Shown in pieces: positions 7,060 through 14,563 of a stretch of 34,007 nt of DNA. The translations under genes and the position numbers were made by a program. The DNA lies in the IMG/VR virus record IMGVR_UViG_3300032053_000275, positions 1 through 34,007 of that record. One strand, written 5' to 3'. The notes below the pieces were generated by a model, which did no database searches, was not told where the DNA came from, and saw nothing but the letters and a program-made list of their open reading frames with translations. Source of the DNA: a virus. Positions within the stretch are counted from its first letter, which is position 1; every line of letters begins with the position of its first letter.

Positions 7060-8658
7060 TTACTCGTCCTTATCCACCTCCGTCACAATCCACGTTTTCT
7101 TACGCAAACCTTTCTCAGTGGCAAAGACTTCTTGAGTTTGAAACGGTTTCTTCCCTTCAAATGCACCGTCTTTTCCCTCTTCACCTTGCCCGAACTGTTG
7201 AAAAGGCATCATAGGCTTCGGTTTCCCACTGATCTTAACGTCACCTTCATCAGTCAATTCCGCATTCATGCCAGCGTTAGAAGCTCTAATCACCGTTTCC
7301 ACTTTTGTCTGCAAAATCGTGATGTCTTGCATTTCATCTTTCTCTTCAACAGGATTAAACTTGAACAACCAATCCGTCACACCAAGTTTAGGCACTATCA
7401 CGTTGTTGAATGGATCTTCAAACCCATGCTGATACATTTCCGTAGTATTATTATTCACATCAATCTGCATACGCGGATTATTCCCAGTCTTGCCCTGCTC
7501 AATCACTCCGGTAAAGATCGGGGTTACACCGTACACTGCGCAGACGGCTTCACGCCACAACTTCCACCAATCCAAACTCTGCATTTTCTCAGATGGCGGC
7601 ATCGCATCAAACTTTGTTGTAGCACCTTTACCTTTACTGCCAATGAACAATGTGCTTAACCGTGAACTTATCGTGCCCGCAGGCGACTCAGCCTTCACTA
7701 GGTTCTTTTGTTTTTCAACTTGCGTGGCAATGTCAGTGGCTTCGTCCATTGTCATGCCTTCAAACACAATCATCTGCGCAAGTTTGCCAGTTGCATAGTT
7801 GTCTAGGTTGAATTTGTCCATTGCAGTGATACTTAAGACCACGCGCAAACAACTGAGAATCTTGCTGTTTCCATAGAGGCTTGGTAGCCAACTATCCATT
7901 TTACTGTGTAAGATTTCGTCTTTAGCAAACCTGGCTCTTACGAACCCGTCTTTCAACATAACATAAGCAGTTTGCTTCAACTCGATGTCCGGATGTTCAG
8001 TGCAATGTTGACCTTTAGGATACGCTTTCTCTGGATGTTCCCGTGTGCAAATGGGACAGAAATATTCATTGTTGCCCAATCGCCCGAATTTGTCGGCTAC
8101 TATACGCATGGTTACGCTGTCTTCAACATACGTGGTTAAAGGCACTTCATGAGTTGCGTATTGAATGCTCAAATACCAATCATCAACGCTCAACGTGTAA
8201 CGGAGTATGCTTTTGATTATGTCATTCATTTCATCGTCAGGATTCGGATCTTCCAAAAAGGCTTCAAGAATCTGTTTCTGTTCAGGATCAGGTTCACGCA
8301 GCTCTTTGCCTTTACATTGTGGACATTCCTTTTTGACTGAATCAAATTCGGCTCCGCACAAATCGCATTTGCTCATCCATTTCGGCTTAACCTCCCATTT
8401 GTTGCGAGTGACTTCTTTAATGATGGCTTCATGAACAGTGCGTAATACCTCGTTGCTTATGCTGTAACGAACTAGCAAATTGTAGTCGTATTCGGGTTCA
8501 GTGACTTTGTTTTCTACTTCGGTGCGTTCAAGAATTTGGCTTCTACGCTGATTCTCTATAGCTTGTGTTACTGCTTTCTCAAATGTGTCTTTCTTCACAT
8601 ACGGCGTTCTAGTTAGGATTTCCCAGAAGCGAATACGAAACGGTTTTTTGTTTACCAT
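7060..8658 (-). CDS. Portal protein with two zinc-ribbon insertions (about 532 aa)
   Basis: Forms the dodecameric gate at the capsid vertex through which DNA is packaged. The size, the position after the large terminase, and segments such as WWKLWREAVCAVYGVTPIFTG followed by a Gln/Asn-rich patch (NPRMQIDVNNNTTEMYQ) match the clip/stem part of phage portals. Two Cys clusters are unusual: CDLC...CPQC around residues 98-115 and CPIC...HCTEH around 201-222. ATG 8658 has GGAG 11 bases upstream; a TTG at 8664, two codons earlier, is 5 bases from the same GGAG, so the exact start is uncertain. It opens the block after a 277-base gap. Confidence 0.8.
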   Translation of the reverse strand: MVNKKPFRIRFWEILTRTPYVKKDTFEKAVTQAIENQRRSQILERTEVENKVTEPEYDYNLLVRYSISNEVLRTVHEAIIKEVTRNKWEVKPKWMSKCDLCGAEFDSVKKECPQCKGKELREPDPEQKQILEAFLEDPNPDDEMNDIIKSILRYTLSVDDWYLSIQYATHEVPLTTYVEDSVTMRIVADKFGRLGNNEYFCPICTREHPEKAYPKGQHCTEHPDIELKQTAYVMLKDGFVRARFAKDEILHSKMDSWLPSLYGNSKILSCLRVVLSITAMDKFNLDNYATGKLAQMIVFEGMTMDEATDIATQVEKQKNLVKAESPAGTISSRLSTLFIGSKGKGATTKFDAMPPSEKMQSLDWWKLWREAVCAVYGVTPIFTGVIEQGKTGNNPRMQIDVNNNTTEMYQHGFEDPFNNVIVPKLGVTDWLFKFNPVEEKDEMQDITILQTKVETVIRASNAGMNAELTDEGDVKISGKPKPMMPFQQFGQGEEGKDGAFEGKKPFQTQEVFATEKGLRKKTWIVTEVDKDE

Positions 8659-8667
8659 AATCAATCA

Positions 8668-8941
8668 TTCTCCTATAGAAGATATTCGCAGATTTCCTTG
8701 CGTCCGTCAATCATCAATCTGCTACGTGTATTGTGGACGCTCGCCGTCAGCTTCACGGCATCACACAATATATGACTATATTATGCTTTGGTATGCTGTG
8801 CCGCTACTATATAATGGCAACTTAGTGTGTAATAACAACTTAGTGTACTATTGTTTGTTTAATTCGCTGCCTCACGCGGTCATCGGCAACTTACTGAGGT
8901 ACTGGTTCCCATTTATGATCCAGTGTTCTCACCCCCAGACT
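8668..8941. promoter_or_regulatory. Large noncoding gap between terminase and portal, with three copies of a CAACTTA motif
   Basis: No convincing frame on the minus strand. The stretch contains a short hairpin (GCCGT-7-ACGGC near 8750), an AT-rich TATA-like element ACTATATAATGG (8806-8817) and three related words: GGCAACTTAGTGT (8816-8828), AACAACTTAGTGT (8834-8846) and GGCAACTTACTG (8885-8896). The middle word, extended to 15 bp, recurs exactly but inverted at 14095-14109. It could hold a promoter/operator for the portal block, an antisense promoter facing the terminase gene, or a packaging site. Sequence alone does not decide. Confidence 0.5.
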
Positions 8942-10192
8942 TTACCAATTTATGAATGCTACTCCTCCGCCTTCACGTTTACCCATCAACGCATACCGTG
9001 TCGCATCCACTGCATGATCATTCTCTTTCACGTTTTCATCGTACACCATGACTTCATGAATCCAATTGACACAATCCTTATGCACGTAAATGCGAGGTCG
9101 TCCATCACCCTGAACCGTGAAACGGCCGCCTAAATTATGGATTCCGTCTTCACGTTTGCTTTGATCTGGATAAGCATCTAACCCTGCTTTTTGAAATACG
9201 TCTATCATTTGCGGTTCTGACCGATCACAGAAGATTGGGCCTTTGCCCCAGCGTGTTTGCATTTCCTTAGCTTCTTGAATAAGCGTTTCCTGTTGAATCC
9301 TATTCTGATAGAATTCGTCAAGTATGAAGGCTCTCCCGTCGTTGTCGAAACCAACGGCAACAATAGCACTTGGATTTGTCCAGCCAAAATCGACCCCGTA
9401 AATGACATCCCGTACCTTGTCGTGCTGTATGTCGCGCATTTCGTGGATTGTGCTGTCATAATCAAAACTTCCTATTCCTGCCGGAGCAAATAAGCCGTCA
9501 ACGAACCGTTTTGCTAGGCTTCCATGATGTGTGGCAAGGATTTCCTGTTTATACTTCTCAGGCAAAAACGGATTATCAAGCATGCTCCAACGGTAGACTT
9601 TGCTTTGTGGATTCCGTTTATTAGGGTTCTCATAGAAATCGTAGAGTCTACAGTCCGGGATGAGTGGTGGTGGTGTTGTTGTTACTATACTGCTTGCAAT
9701 GTCGGTGTGTGTTTTTCCTGAACCTCTGAGTCTGCGTAATACTACGTCCTGGGATTCAGCAAACTTCTTAACGTACTGTGCTTCATCCAATAATACTACA
9801 TCAACATTTGTGCCTTCAGCAAACTCAGGTTCTTCTAATCCGCCGAACCATAGTGTTTGGTCGTCTACGAATTCGATGCAGTTGTCGCCGTGTCTATAGT
9901 CTGATACTATTGGATTGTCTTCTATTGGATGGCCTAGCAACCATTTGCTTTCTAATGTGGGAATGAGGATTCTGCGAACCATTTTATATGTAGGTTCAAA
10001 AATGTATCCGATGCTATGTGGGTTTTCTACTAGTATGCTGAGAAGTTCGAAGCATCCGCAAAGGGTTTTGCCGGCGCCTACTCCGCTGAAGACGGCTCTA
10101 TGCCGTATTTTGTATCTGTCATTGTGGAATGTTTGTTGTTTAGGAAAAGGGTAGTATCGTAGGTAGCAGTGTTGTTCAAGTTGTTGAGCCAA
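8942..10192 (-). CDS. terL: Terminase large subunit, ATPase/nuclease (416 aa)
   Basis: Motor that cuts and pumps viral DNA into the prohead. Walker A GVGAGKT at residues 37-43, Walker B VVLLDE at 132-137, a TTT coupling motif at 171-173, and a nuclease domain with acidic residues D268 (YGVDFGWTNPS), D323 (IFCDRSEP) and D396 (NDHAVDATRYAL), all in the expected order and spacing. Length is normal. The start is a TTG overlapping the end of the candidate small subunit gene by 17 bases; no in-frame ATG exists before the Walker A motif. Confidence 0.95.
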   Translation of the reverse strand: MAQQLEQHCYLRYYPFPKQQTFHNDRYKIRHRAVFSGVGAGKTLCGCFELLSILVENPHSIGYIFEPTYKMVRRILIPTLESKWLLGHPIEDNPIVSDYRHGDNCIEFVDDQTLWFGGLEEPEFAEGTNVDVVLLDEAQYVKKFAESQDVVLRRLRGSGKTHTDIASSIVTTTPPPLIPDCRLYDFYENPNKRNPQSKVYRWSMLDNPFLPEKYKQEILATHHGSLAKRFVDGLFAPAGIGSFDYDSTIHEMRDIQHDKVRDVIYGVDFGWTNPSAIVAVGFDNDGRAFILDEFYQNRIQQETLIQEAKEMQTRWGKGPIFCDRSEPQMIDVFQKAGLDAYPDQSKREDGIHNLGGRFTVQGDGRPRIYVHKDCVNWIHEVMVYDENVKENDHAVDATRYALMGKREGGGVAFINW

Positions 10193-10553
10193 GAGGGTCG
10201 GGCTTCCATAGGTGAAGGTGTAGGATGTGGTGTGTTTCGGTGTGTTCGCTGTGGATGTCTTGTTCTACTTTTTGTGTTAGTAGGGTGCCTAGGGTTCGTA
10301 TTGCTTCTATTTCTAGTCTTGCCCATTTTTGTCTTTCGTTGTCTCTGGTTTTTTTGGATTCTATTTTTTTCTGGAATAGGAGGGTTAGGTTTGTTAGTTT
10401 GTTTATTGCTTCTTGTTTTAGTGTTGTTTCCGATTTAATGTTTCCTTGAATGTCCGTGGGTGTTTCTGGTTTTGCCATGGCTTTTGCTATGATTTCTTTT
10501 TCGGTTTTGGGTGTGATGTATTCTGTTCTGCTGACTTGTTTACCTTGAGTCAT
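10176..10553 (-). CDS. Candidate terminase small subunit (125 aa)
   Basis: ATG 10553 follows a GAGG ribosome binding site. Mostly helical and charged, with a coiled-coil centre (about residues 55-105, TLKQEAINKLTNLTLLFQKKI) and a His-rich tail. No clear helix-turn-helix is visible. The assignment comes from its place directly before, and overlapping, the large terminase gene. Small terminases are poorly conserved, so the call is tentative. Confidence 0.5.
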   Translation of the reverse strand: MTQGKQVSRTEYITPKTEKEIIAKAMAKPETPTDIQGNIKSETTLKQEAINKLTNLTLLFQKKIESKKTRDNERQKWARLEIEAIRTLGTLLTQKVEQDIHSEHTETHHILHLHLWKPDPLGSTT

Positions 10554-10579
10554 AATATTTTCCTCTTCTGTGATTGGGA

Positions 10580-10649
10580 GAGACACCTCCAACCATTATA
10601 AAATGAGGGATACTCAAGCAAAGGAGAAGGAGAATGTTAGAGGTGTCTC
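10580..10649. promoter_or_regulatory. Candidate promoter of the packaging genes, flanked by a 10-bp inverted repeat
   Basis: On the minus strand a TATA-like TTTTATAATGG (10593-10605) sits about 45 bases before the candidate TerS start. It is bracketed by a perfect inverted repeat, GAGACACCTC (10580-10589) and GAGGTGTCTC (10640-10649). One arm lies between TATA and the expected transcript start, the other at the stop codon of the zinc-ribbon gene, so the repeat may be an operator pair or a long-loop hairpin. Confidence 0.5.
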
Positions 10650-10839
10650 ACGTTTTTGCTGCTTTCTCACTCATATACAGCAACTTCGATGTTTTGCGTA
10701 ATGTCCATTTGTTGCCCCAGCCACGTTTATAATGGTAGTTTAAGCCGCAATAATCGCAACGCATGATTAACCAACCTTTCTGTTCGTCTTTGTCGTAGAT
10801 TTTGATTTCGCGTCCGCATTGGGTGCAGTTGTTAGTCAT
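10648..10839 (-). CDS. Zinc-ribbon protein (63 aa)
   Basis: CTQC at residues 5-8 and CDYC at 28-31 form a C-x2-C / C-x2-C zinc ribbon, followed by a basic, aromatic tail (LNYHYKRGWGNKWTLRK) that could bind nucleic acid or protein. It starts at ATG 10839, just after the membrane microgene. Possibly a transcription factor for late genes, given that it precedes the packaging promoter; inferred. Confidence 0.65.
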   Translation of the reverse strand: MTNNCTQCGREIKIYDKDEQKGWLIMRCDYCGLNYHYKRGWGNKWTLRKTSKLLYMSEKAAKT

Positions 10840-10843
10840 GGTT

Positions 10844-10990
10844 TTAGCCTTGTCCTAACAGCCACTTGATTAACGGGATAATGTTGCCGTGTGCCGCGTA
10901 GCCTATGAGTATACCTATAAACAAAGCGAAAAAAACAGTTAGGAAGAGTGCGCGGAAACTGAGTTCTTGACGCGGAAAAAACCTCATCAT
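10844..10990 (-). CDS. Single-span membrane protein (48 aa)
   Basis: Begins ATG-ATG-AGG at 10990, three bases after the previous stop. A strong hydrophobic helix (LFLTVFFALFIGILIGYAA, roughly residues 15-33) follows a basic N-terminus. It is the third membrane protein in this cluster, with those at 10993-11592 and 13106-13507. A holin-like or envelope-associated function is possible but unproven. Confidence 0.6.
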   Translation of the reverse strand: MMRFFPRQELSFRALFLTVFFALFIGILIGYAAHGNIIPLIKWLLGQG

Positions 10991-10992
10991 AG

Positions 10993-11592
10993 TTACGGCA
11001 CGGTCACAATTATGCCTTTACTGGTTAAAAGATTCTTGATTGTTGCGGGGTCCATGTTTTGGTTTAATTCATCAATGATTGAATCTACCGTGACCGTTGT
11101 ATTGGCCATTTTGAGTTCTGCGGCTTTAATAGTGGTTACAGCGTTTATCTCGTCTTGTTTCCGTTGAAGCTGACTTAAAGCATTAGCCAAGTCGATTTGC
11201 GTTGTTGTGAGTGTCTCTTTGGTTGCTTGAAGTTCTGATTGTACCGCGGTGAATTGGCCTTGTAACGTGTCTGCTTTGGTTTTGATGGTGTTATATGCAC
11301 TTGAGATATTCTCTAGTTGTTCGTCTTTTTGACCCATGACAAAATTGTATGAACCTTCTAGCCCAGATTTTGTGCGGTCCCATAAGAGTTTAGCTCCAGT
11401 AGTCACTCCAGTGATCGCTCCGCCGACGGCTGTTATGATGCCTAAAGGATTTACTTGGAACCCGGCTTGTAGATAGGCTAGGACATAGTTGACTAAGCCT
11501 GTGAATTGAGGTATTACATTAAAGTGGTATAGTATGTAGCCTAGAGAGATCGCTAGGAATATGATTAGAGCTAACCATTTCTTTTTGCTCAT
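10993..11592 (-). CDS. Membrane-anchored coiled-coil protein (199 aa)
   Basis: The start at ATG 11592 is chosen because it overlaps the preceding stop (ATGA); ATG 11604 in frame is an alternative. A transmembrane helix at residues 6-21 (LALIIFLAISLGYILY) is followed by a second hydrophobic, glycine-rich segment (about 50-75), then about 100 residues of coiled coil (LQGQFTAVQSELQATKETLT). It could act as a membrane tether, or as a very short tape-measure-like protein, although it sits upstream of the terminase and not among the tail genes. Family unknown. Confidence 0.6.
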   Translation of the reverse strand: MSKKKWLALIIFLAISLGYILYHFNVIPQFTGLVNYVLAYLQAGFQVNPLGIITAVGGAITGVTTGAKLLWDRTKSGLEGSYNFVMGQKDEQLENISSAYNTIKTKADTLQGQFTAVQSELQATKETLTTTQIDLANALSQLQRKQDEINAVTTIKAAELKMANTTVTVDSIIDELNQNMDPATIKNLLTSKGIIVTVP

Positions 11593-11807
11593 GTGGTTTG
11601 ACATCCTGGGATGTAGTAGCTTCCTGGTCCACTGTTTATAGTCACTGTAATGAACGGATATGGATAGAAAGGATACCAAGGCCAATATGGTTGTGGATAG
11701 GGTTGAGGGATATAGTAGTTTCTTTTAGCCTTATTTCGCTGGCAAGTTCCGCACCAATCTGGAAAGCTAGTACATTTATCTTTAAATTCACAATCTACAT
11801 CGGTCAC
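11589..11807 (-). CDS. Cys-rich, Tyr/Pro-rich small protein (72 aa)
   Basis: Starts at ATG 11807 overlapping the previous stop. The N-terminal half has four cysteines (C6, C12, C19, C22), a possible zinc site. The middle is an unusual aromatic/proline run (YIPQPYPQPYWPWYPFYPYP) that cannot form a helix. The tail is beta-like. Such Tyr/Pro runs occur in adhesive or surface-exposed proteins. No family recognised. Confidence 0.55.
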   Translation of the reverse strand: MTDVDCEFKDKCTSFPDWCGTCQRNKAKRNYYIPQPYPQPYWPWYPFYPYPFITVTINSGPGSYYIPGCQTT

Positions 11808-12163
11808 TGTATTATCTCCACATTTATTGCAATCTCATCTAATTGTTTGGGAAGAGATATAGGTACTTCAGCGGTCAAAAATGACTTGACAATTTCTTCT
11901 AAGTCTCTTGTGTCTATGAGGATAGTGCGGTTTTGGCTGGTTGGTCTTCCATCACTACCTAAAGATGGCGTTATGCAAGATATGGCTAGGATCTTCTCGT
12001 TCGGTAGGAAACTGTGAACGAAGGTCTGTTCACCTTTTATCCCTCCTTTTTGGCATAAGTGAACAATGATTCCATCATTGATTTTGGAGTCTACATCTTT
12101 AGATTTGGCGACCTTGTAACCGACACGGAGGAAACTAGCGAACAGAAATTGCGAGATTTTCAA
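11804..12163 (-). CDS. Hypothetical GTPase-linked protein (119 aa)
   Basis: The probable start is a TTG at 12163 that overlaps the GTPase stop codon (TTGA); an upstream in-frame TTG (12184) would overlap more. Alpha/beta composition: a helix near the N-terminus (SQFLFASFLRVGYKVAK), a central beta region (GEQTFVHSFLPNEKILAISC) and a helix (TRDLEEIVKSFLT). Tight coupling suggests it works with the GTPase. Not recognised. Confidence 0.55.
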   Translation of the reverse strand: MKISQFLFASFLRVGYKVAKSKDVDSKINDGIIVHLCQKGGIKGEQTFVHSFLPNEKILAISCITPSLGSDGRPTSQNRTILIDTRDLEEIVKSFLTAEVPISLPKQLDEIAINVEIIQ

Positions 12164-13101
12164 CCGAAAGTTTCCAGAATCCAATGGATCGCTTCTCCCG
12201 CAGTTGTTTTGCTGAATACGGGCAGGTTGTTTTCGTGGTCTATGACGATTTGCGGTTTTCCCATGTTGTTTTTATGAATGATAATCTTGTTGTCTGGTCC
12301 TCGGATCTTTTCGACTTCCACGAAGAACGGGAAGAACTTGACTTTTTCCAAGCCGTAGAATTTGAGAACAGACATGGTTTGTCTGAAGTACATGTTGAGA
12401 AACTTCTGCTGACCATCAGGCGTGTTTAAGTCCATGCCATGGCCTTTTGAGAAGTGCATGATCTTGTCACTTTTAGTCAGCAACACCGCTAAACCTTCGA
12501 CAGGTGGGCTGGTTCGGTTTCTACTTTTATAGCGGAAGATTGCGCTGAGAATGCGTTTCAAAACCAAGTCTGGGTCAACGTATCTGCCTTGCTCATCGAC
12601 TGGTTCATCTATGCTGTCTTTGAACTCATCTGGAACCCAAGGAATATTTGCTGCCGAAACAGGCAAGGCCATAATGTAGCCGTGGCTGTCACAGATGTAC
12701 TTGTTCAATATGTCACTAGATTGCCAATCAGGTTTCTGATGGTAAATGCTATCTTGATATGGTCCTGTGAGAACTTCCATATCTTCGCCTGCTGTCTCAC
12801 AAACTGGGACGGTCACATTGCGTTCTCTGAATGGTCTCTTCTCGCGGATGTGCATTTGGGCTTCATAAACGAAGCCGCTAGGAGTCTCTTCTGGGAATAG
12901 TCCTTGGCAGAGGTCACTTGGAACTTGACAGATTCCACTGGTCTTTTCATCTATGTAATGACTGAATGCTTTATCTTGTTGACTGAGCAGATCGCAAGCT
13001 AAACTTAGCAAGCCGAGTGCTGTAGTCTTTCCGCTGCGTTTTGCGCCTACGAAAATGACACGTTTCTCTTTTGATGTTGTTTTGATAAGAGACTTAGGCA
13101 T
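12160..13101 (-). CDS. P-loop GTPase (313 aa)
   Basis: Walker A/G1 GAKRSGKT at residues 19-26. A switch II-like ETAGED at 102-107 in place of the usual D-T/x-x-G. A G4-type TKSD at 209-212 (LLTKSDK), typical of guanine specificity. The sequence between switch II and G4 is longer than in small Ras-like GTPases, and the C-terminus adds about 80 alpha/beta residues. It starts 4 bases after the membrane-protein stop and is overlapped by the next gene. GTPases are rare in tailed viruses; DO-GTPases of conflict systems and Arf/Ras-like proteins are the families to compare. Role unknown: membrane remodelling, egress or interference with host signalling are possible. Confidence 0.75.
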   Translation of the reverse strand: MPKSLIKTTSKEKRVIFVGAKRSGKTTALGLLSLACDLLSQQDKAFSHYIDEKTSGICQVPSDLCQGLFPEETPSGFVYEAQMHIREKRPFRERNVTVPVCETAGEDMEVLTGPYQDSIYHQKPDWQSSDILNKYICDSHGYIMALPVSAANIPWVPDEFKDSIDEPVDEQGRYVDPDLVLKRILSAIFRYKSRNRTSPPVEGLAVLLTKSDKIMHFSKGHGMDLNTPDGQQKFLNMYFRQTMSVLKFYGLEKVKFFPFFVEVEKIRGPDNKIIIHKNNMGKPQIVIDHENNLPVFSKTTAGEAIHWILETFG

Positions 13102-13105
13102 GAAT

Positions 13106-13507
13106 CTACTCAGTTGTTGCGGCCTCCTTCTTCTTTGTTGGTGTTGCGTTTTCAGTCATTATTATGTCGCGGGGTTCTTCTTTGGCTAGGGTCGGTGTTG
13201 AACCTTTCAGAATAGCGGGGGCATTTTTGATTGGAGTCCAAACATATTTTCTCAAGACAACAAGCCATAGTACAGTGAATGCTATGCCGATGCCGAAGAA
13301 TACGGCGGCGGCTGGTCCTAAACCTGTTGCTCCCCATGCCATCATACCCGTTATCGCACCTGTTGCATACTTAACGATGGTCAGGCCGATATAGTTCACG
13401 CCAATGTTGTATACTGCTGCACTGACTGATGGAACTATAGCGCATGTCACTGCAATTATGGTGACGATCAGCAGGATGGCAATAACGAACCAAGCGAGTT
13501 TTCTCAT
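13106..13507 (-). CDS. Multi-span membrane protein (133 aa)
   Basis: Three hydrophobic segments: residues 5-32 (WFVIAILLIVTIIAVTCAIV), about 42-60, and about 64-86 (AAAVFFGIGIAFTVLWLVV). They are followed by a basic, Thr/Lys/Glu-rich cytoplasmic-type tail of about 45 residues. Directly upstream of the GTPase, so the two may form a membrane-bound complex. The topology resembles a small holin or an envelope-interaction protein, but no family is recognised. Confidence 0.65.
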   Translation of the reverse strand: MRKLAWFVIAILLIVTIIAVTCAIVPSVSAAVYNIGVNYIGLTIVKYATGAITGMMAWGATGLGPAAAVFFGIGIAFTVLWLVVLRKYVWTPIKNAPAILKGSTPTLAKEEPRDIIMTENATPTKKKEAATTE

Positions 13508-13852
13508 TTAACACACACCTCCAAATCTTTTCAGAAACACGGTACACGTTCTACAATTCGGGAAACCGTCACAGTTCACGCCGTCCGTATGCGGACATTT
13601 TACTTGTTGAAAATCGCCGTTTCCACGTGAATCGCTCAAAACGCAACCTTTGAATGCTGCTGTTGGGATTGCGCTTGGCATGGCTTCACCGAATTTATTT
13701 CCTAAGAAACTGAGAATGATATGAGAATCAACAAGGTTTACGGTTTCGGCTAAAATGGGATCTTGGAAACTGTTTTCCCACATAAACTGTTTTGCACTCA
13801 TGCGCTGTTCTCGGCGTTTGAGGCCTTCTAGACTTCTTGTATGTTTGCTCAT
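13508..13852 (-). CDS. Cys-rich protein (114 aa)
   Basis: ATG 13852 is taken because it overlaps the previous stop (ATGA). The helical, basic N-terminus (KHTRSLEGLKRREQRMSAKQ) leads into a C-terminal cluster CPHTDGVNCDGFPNCRTC, a likely zinc site. The clustered cysteines and small size fit a regulatory or assembly factor. Unrecognised. Confidence 0.55.
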   Translation of the reverse strand: MSKHTRSLEGLKRREQRMSAKQFMWENSFQDPILAETVNLVDSHIILSFLGNKFGEAMPSAIPTAAFKGCVLSDSRGNGDFQQVKCPHTDGVNCDGFPNCRTCTVFLKRFGGVC

Positions 13853-14055
13853 AATGGCCATACCGATTTCAGTTCAGGAGGATCAGAATCAAAATTATTT
13901 GAAATGTACCTTATCATGCGAAACTTAAGATCTAACAAGTATAATTTGCGCCAAGCTTCTTCCATTTCTGGGGTTCTGAAACCTTGCATTTCGGTCAAGT
14001 CACCTGTCTCCACGTTCACCTTTAAGGGATCACGCGGTATCGAGTGAGATAACAA
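13849..14055 (-). CDS. Hypothetical protein, first gene of the GTPase operon (68 aa)
   Basis: The open frame begins at TTG 14055; an in-frame GTG a dozen codons downstream is an alternative start. Helical C-terminal half (EEAWRKLYLLDLKFRMIRYI). A TATA-like TTTTATAAGG at 14083-14092 (minus strand) lies about 30 bases upstream of the TTG, consistent with a leaderless or nearly leaderless transcript. Function unknown. Confidence 0.45.
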   Translation of the reverse strand: MLSHSIPRDPLKVNVETGDLTEMQGFRTPEMEEAWRKLYLLDLKFRMIRYISNNFDSDPPELKSVWPL

Positions 14056-14159
14056 TAACGATAGTCTAGGAAGGCGGTACTGCCTTATAAAACTTACACT
14101 AAGTTGTTAAAGTGCCCCCAAGTGTAAGAAAAGATACTATGGTGTGGAAAGTACACCGC
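14056..14159 (-). promoter_or_regulatory. Promoter/operator region of the GTPase-terminase operon
   Basis: Contains TTTTATAAGG (TATA-like, 14083-14092), the 15-bp word TAACAACTTAGTGTA on the minus strand (14095-14109) that is repeated exactly at 8833-8847, an 8-bp inverted repeat CTTACACT / AGTGTAAG around that word, and GGTGT-7-ACACC near 14140. This dense set of symmetric elements suggests regulator binding. Confidence 0.6.
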
Positions 14160-14441
14160 TTATTTGACGGTGTTTTTCGCGCTCTCAGAACCAAACCACT
14201 TTAAAATTGGGCATGACCTCAAGCAAGTTGCAGGATACATTGGACAGACGTTTTTACAATGTTGTTCAAAGATGTCTTTGCGAGCCTCATCCACAACTTG
14301 CTCGATTTCTTCATGGGTTGGATAGCGATGACTCCCATGTACTTCTTGCGTTATGTTACCGTTTGTCTCTTCGATTGGTTCATGGACACAAAATGTCTTT
14401 TGAAGACCGAATCGTTTTTTGAATTCACCTTCTTCACTCAT
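14160..14441 (-). CDS. Cys-rich small protein (93 aa)
   Basis: ATG 14441 overlaps the stop of the 36-aa gene. A long central helix (THEEIEQVVDEARKDIFEQH) is followed by C-x3-C-x6-C-x3-C (HCKNVCPMYPATCLRSC), likely a metal site. Last gene of the short minus-strand regulatory operon; the promoter region of the next operon follows. Not recognised. Confidence 0.6.
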   Translation of the reverse strand: MSEEGEFKKRFGLQKTFCVHEPIEETNGNITQEVHGSHRYPTHEEIEQVVDEARKDIFEQHCKNVCPMYPATCLRSCPILKWFGSESAKNTVK

Positions 14442-14548
14442 TTCTCTTTCACCTCTTTCTCCAACAGTTTCTTGAATAGTTCCCGTTTTTTGCGGGCATA
14501 TTCTCGCATGTATGCTTTCTGCTTCTCCTTATCAACATAAGGACTCAT
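14438..14548 (-). CDS. Small basic helical protein (36 aa)
   Basis: ATG 14548 with GAGG about 12 bases upstream. Composition is that of one long basic helix (DKEKQKAYMREYARKKRELF), similar in style to the YMREYMRRKR proteins often seen in viruses. Its TGA overlaps the next ATG. Possible nucleic-acid binder. Confidence 0.5.
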   Translation of the reverse strand: MSPYVDKEKQKAYMREYARKKRELFKKLLEKEVKEK

Positions 14549-14563
14549 TCTTTTTGTGCCTCT

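Noticed and set aside
8585-9133. 182-codon plus-strand frame across the terminase-portal gap
   Set aside because: More than half lies opposite terminase or portal coding sequence, the composition is not protein-like, and no ribosome binding site is present. The noncoding motifs explain the gap better.
12160-13101. Reading the P-loop protein as a DNA-packaging or AAA+ ATPase
   Set aside because: There is no classic hhhhDE Walker B motif, while an ETAGE switch and TKSD motif fit a GTPase better.
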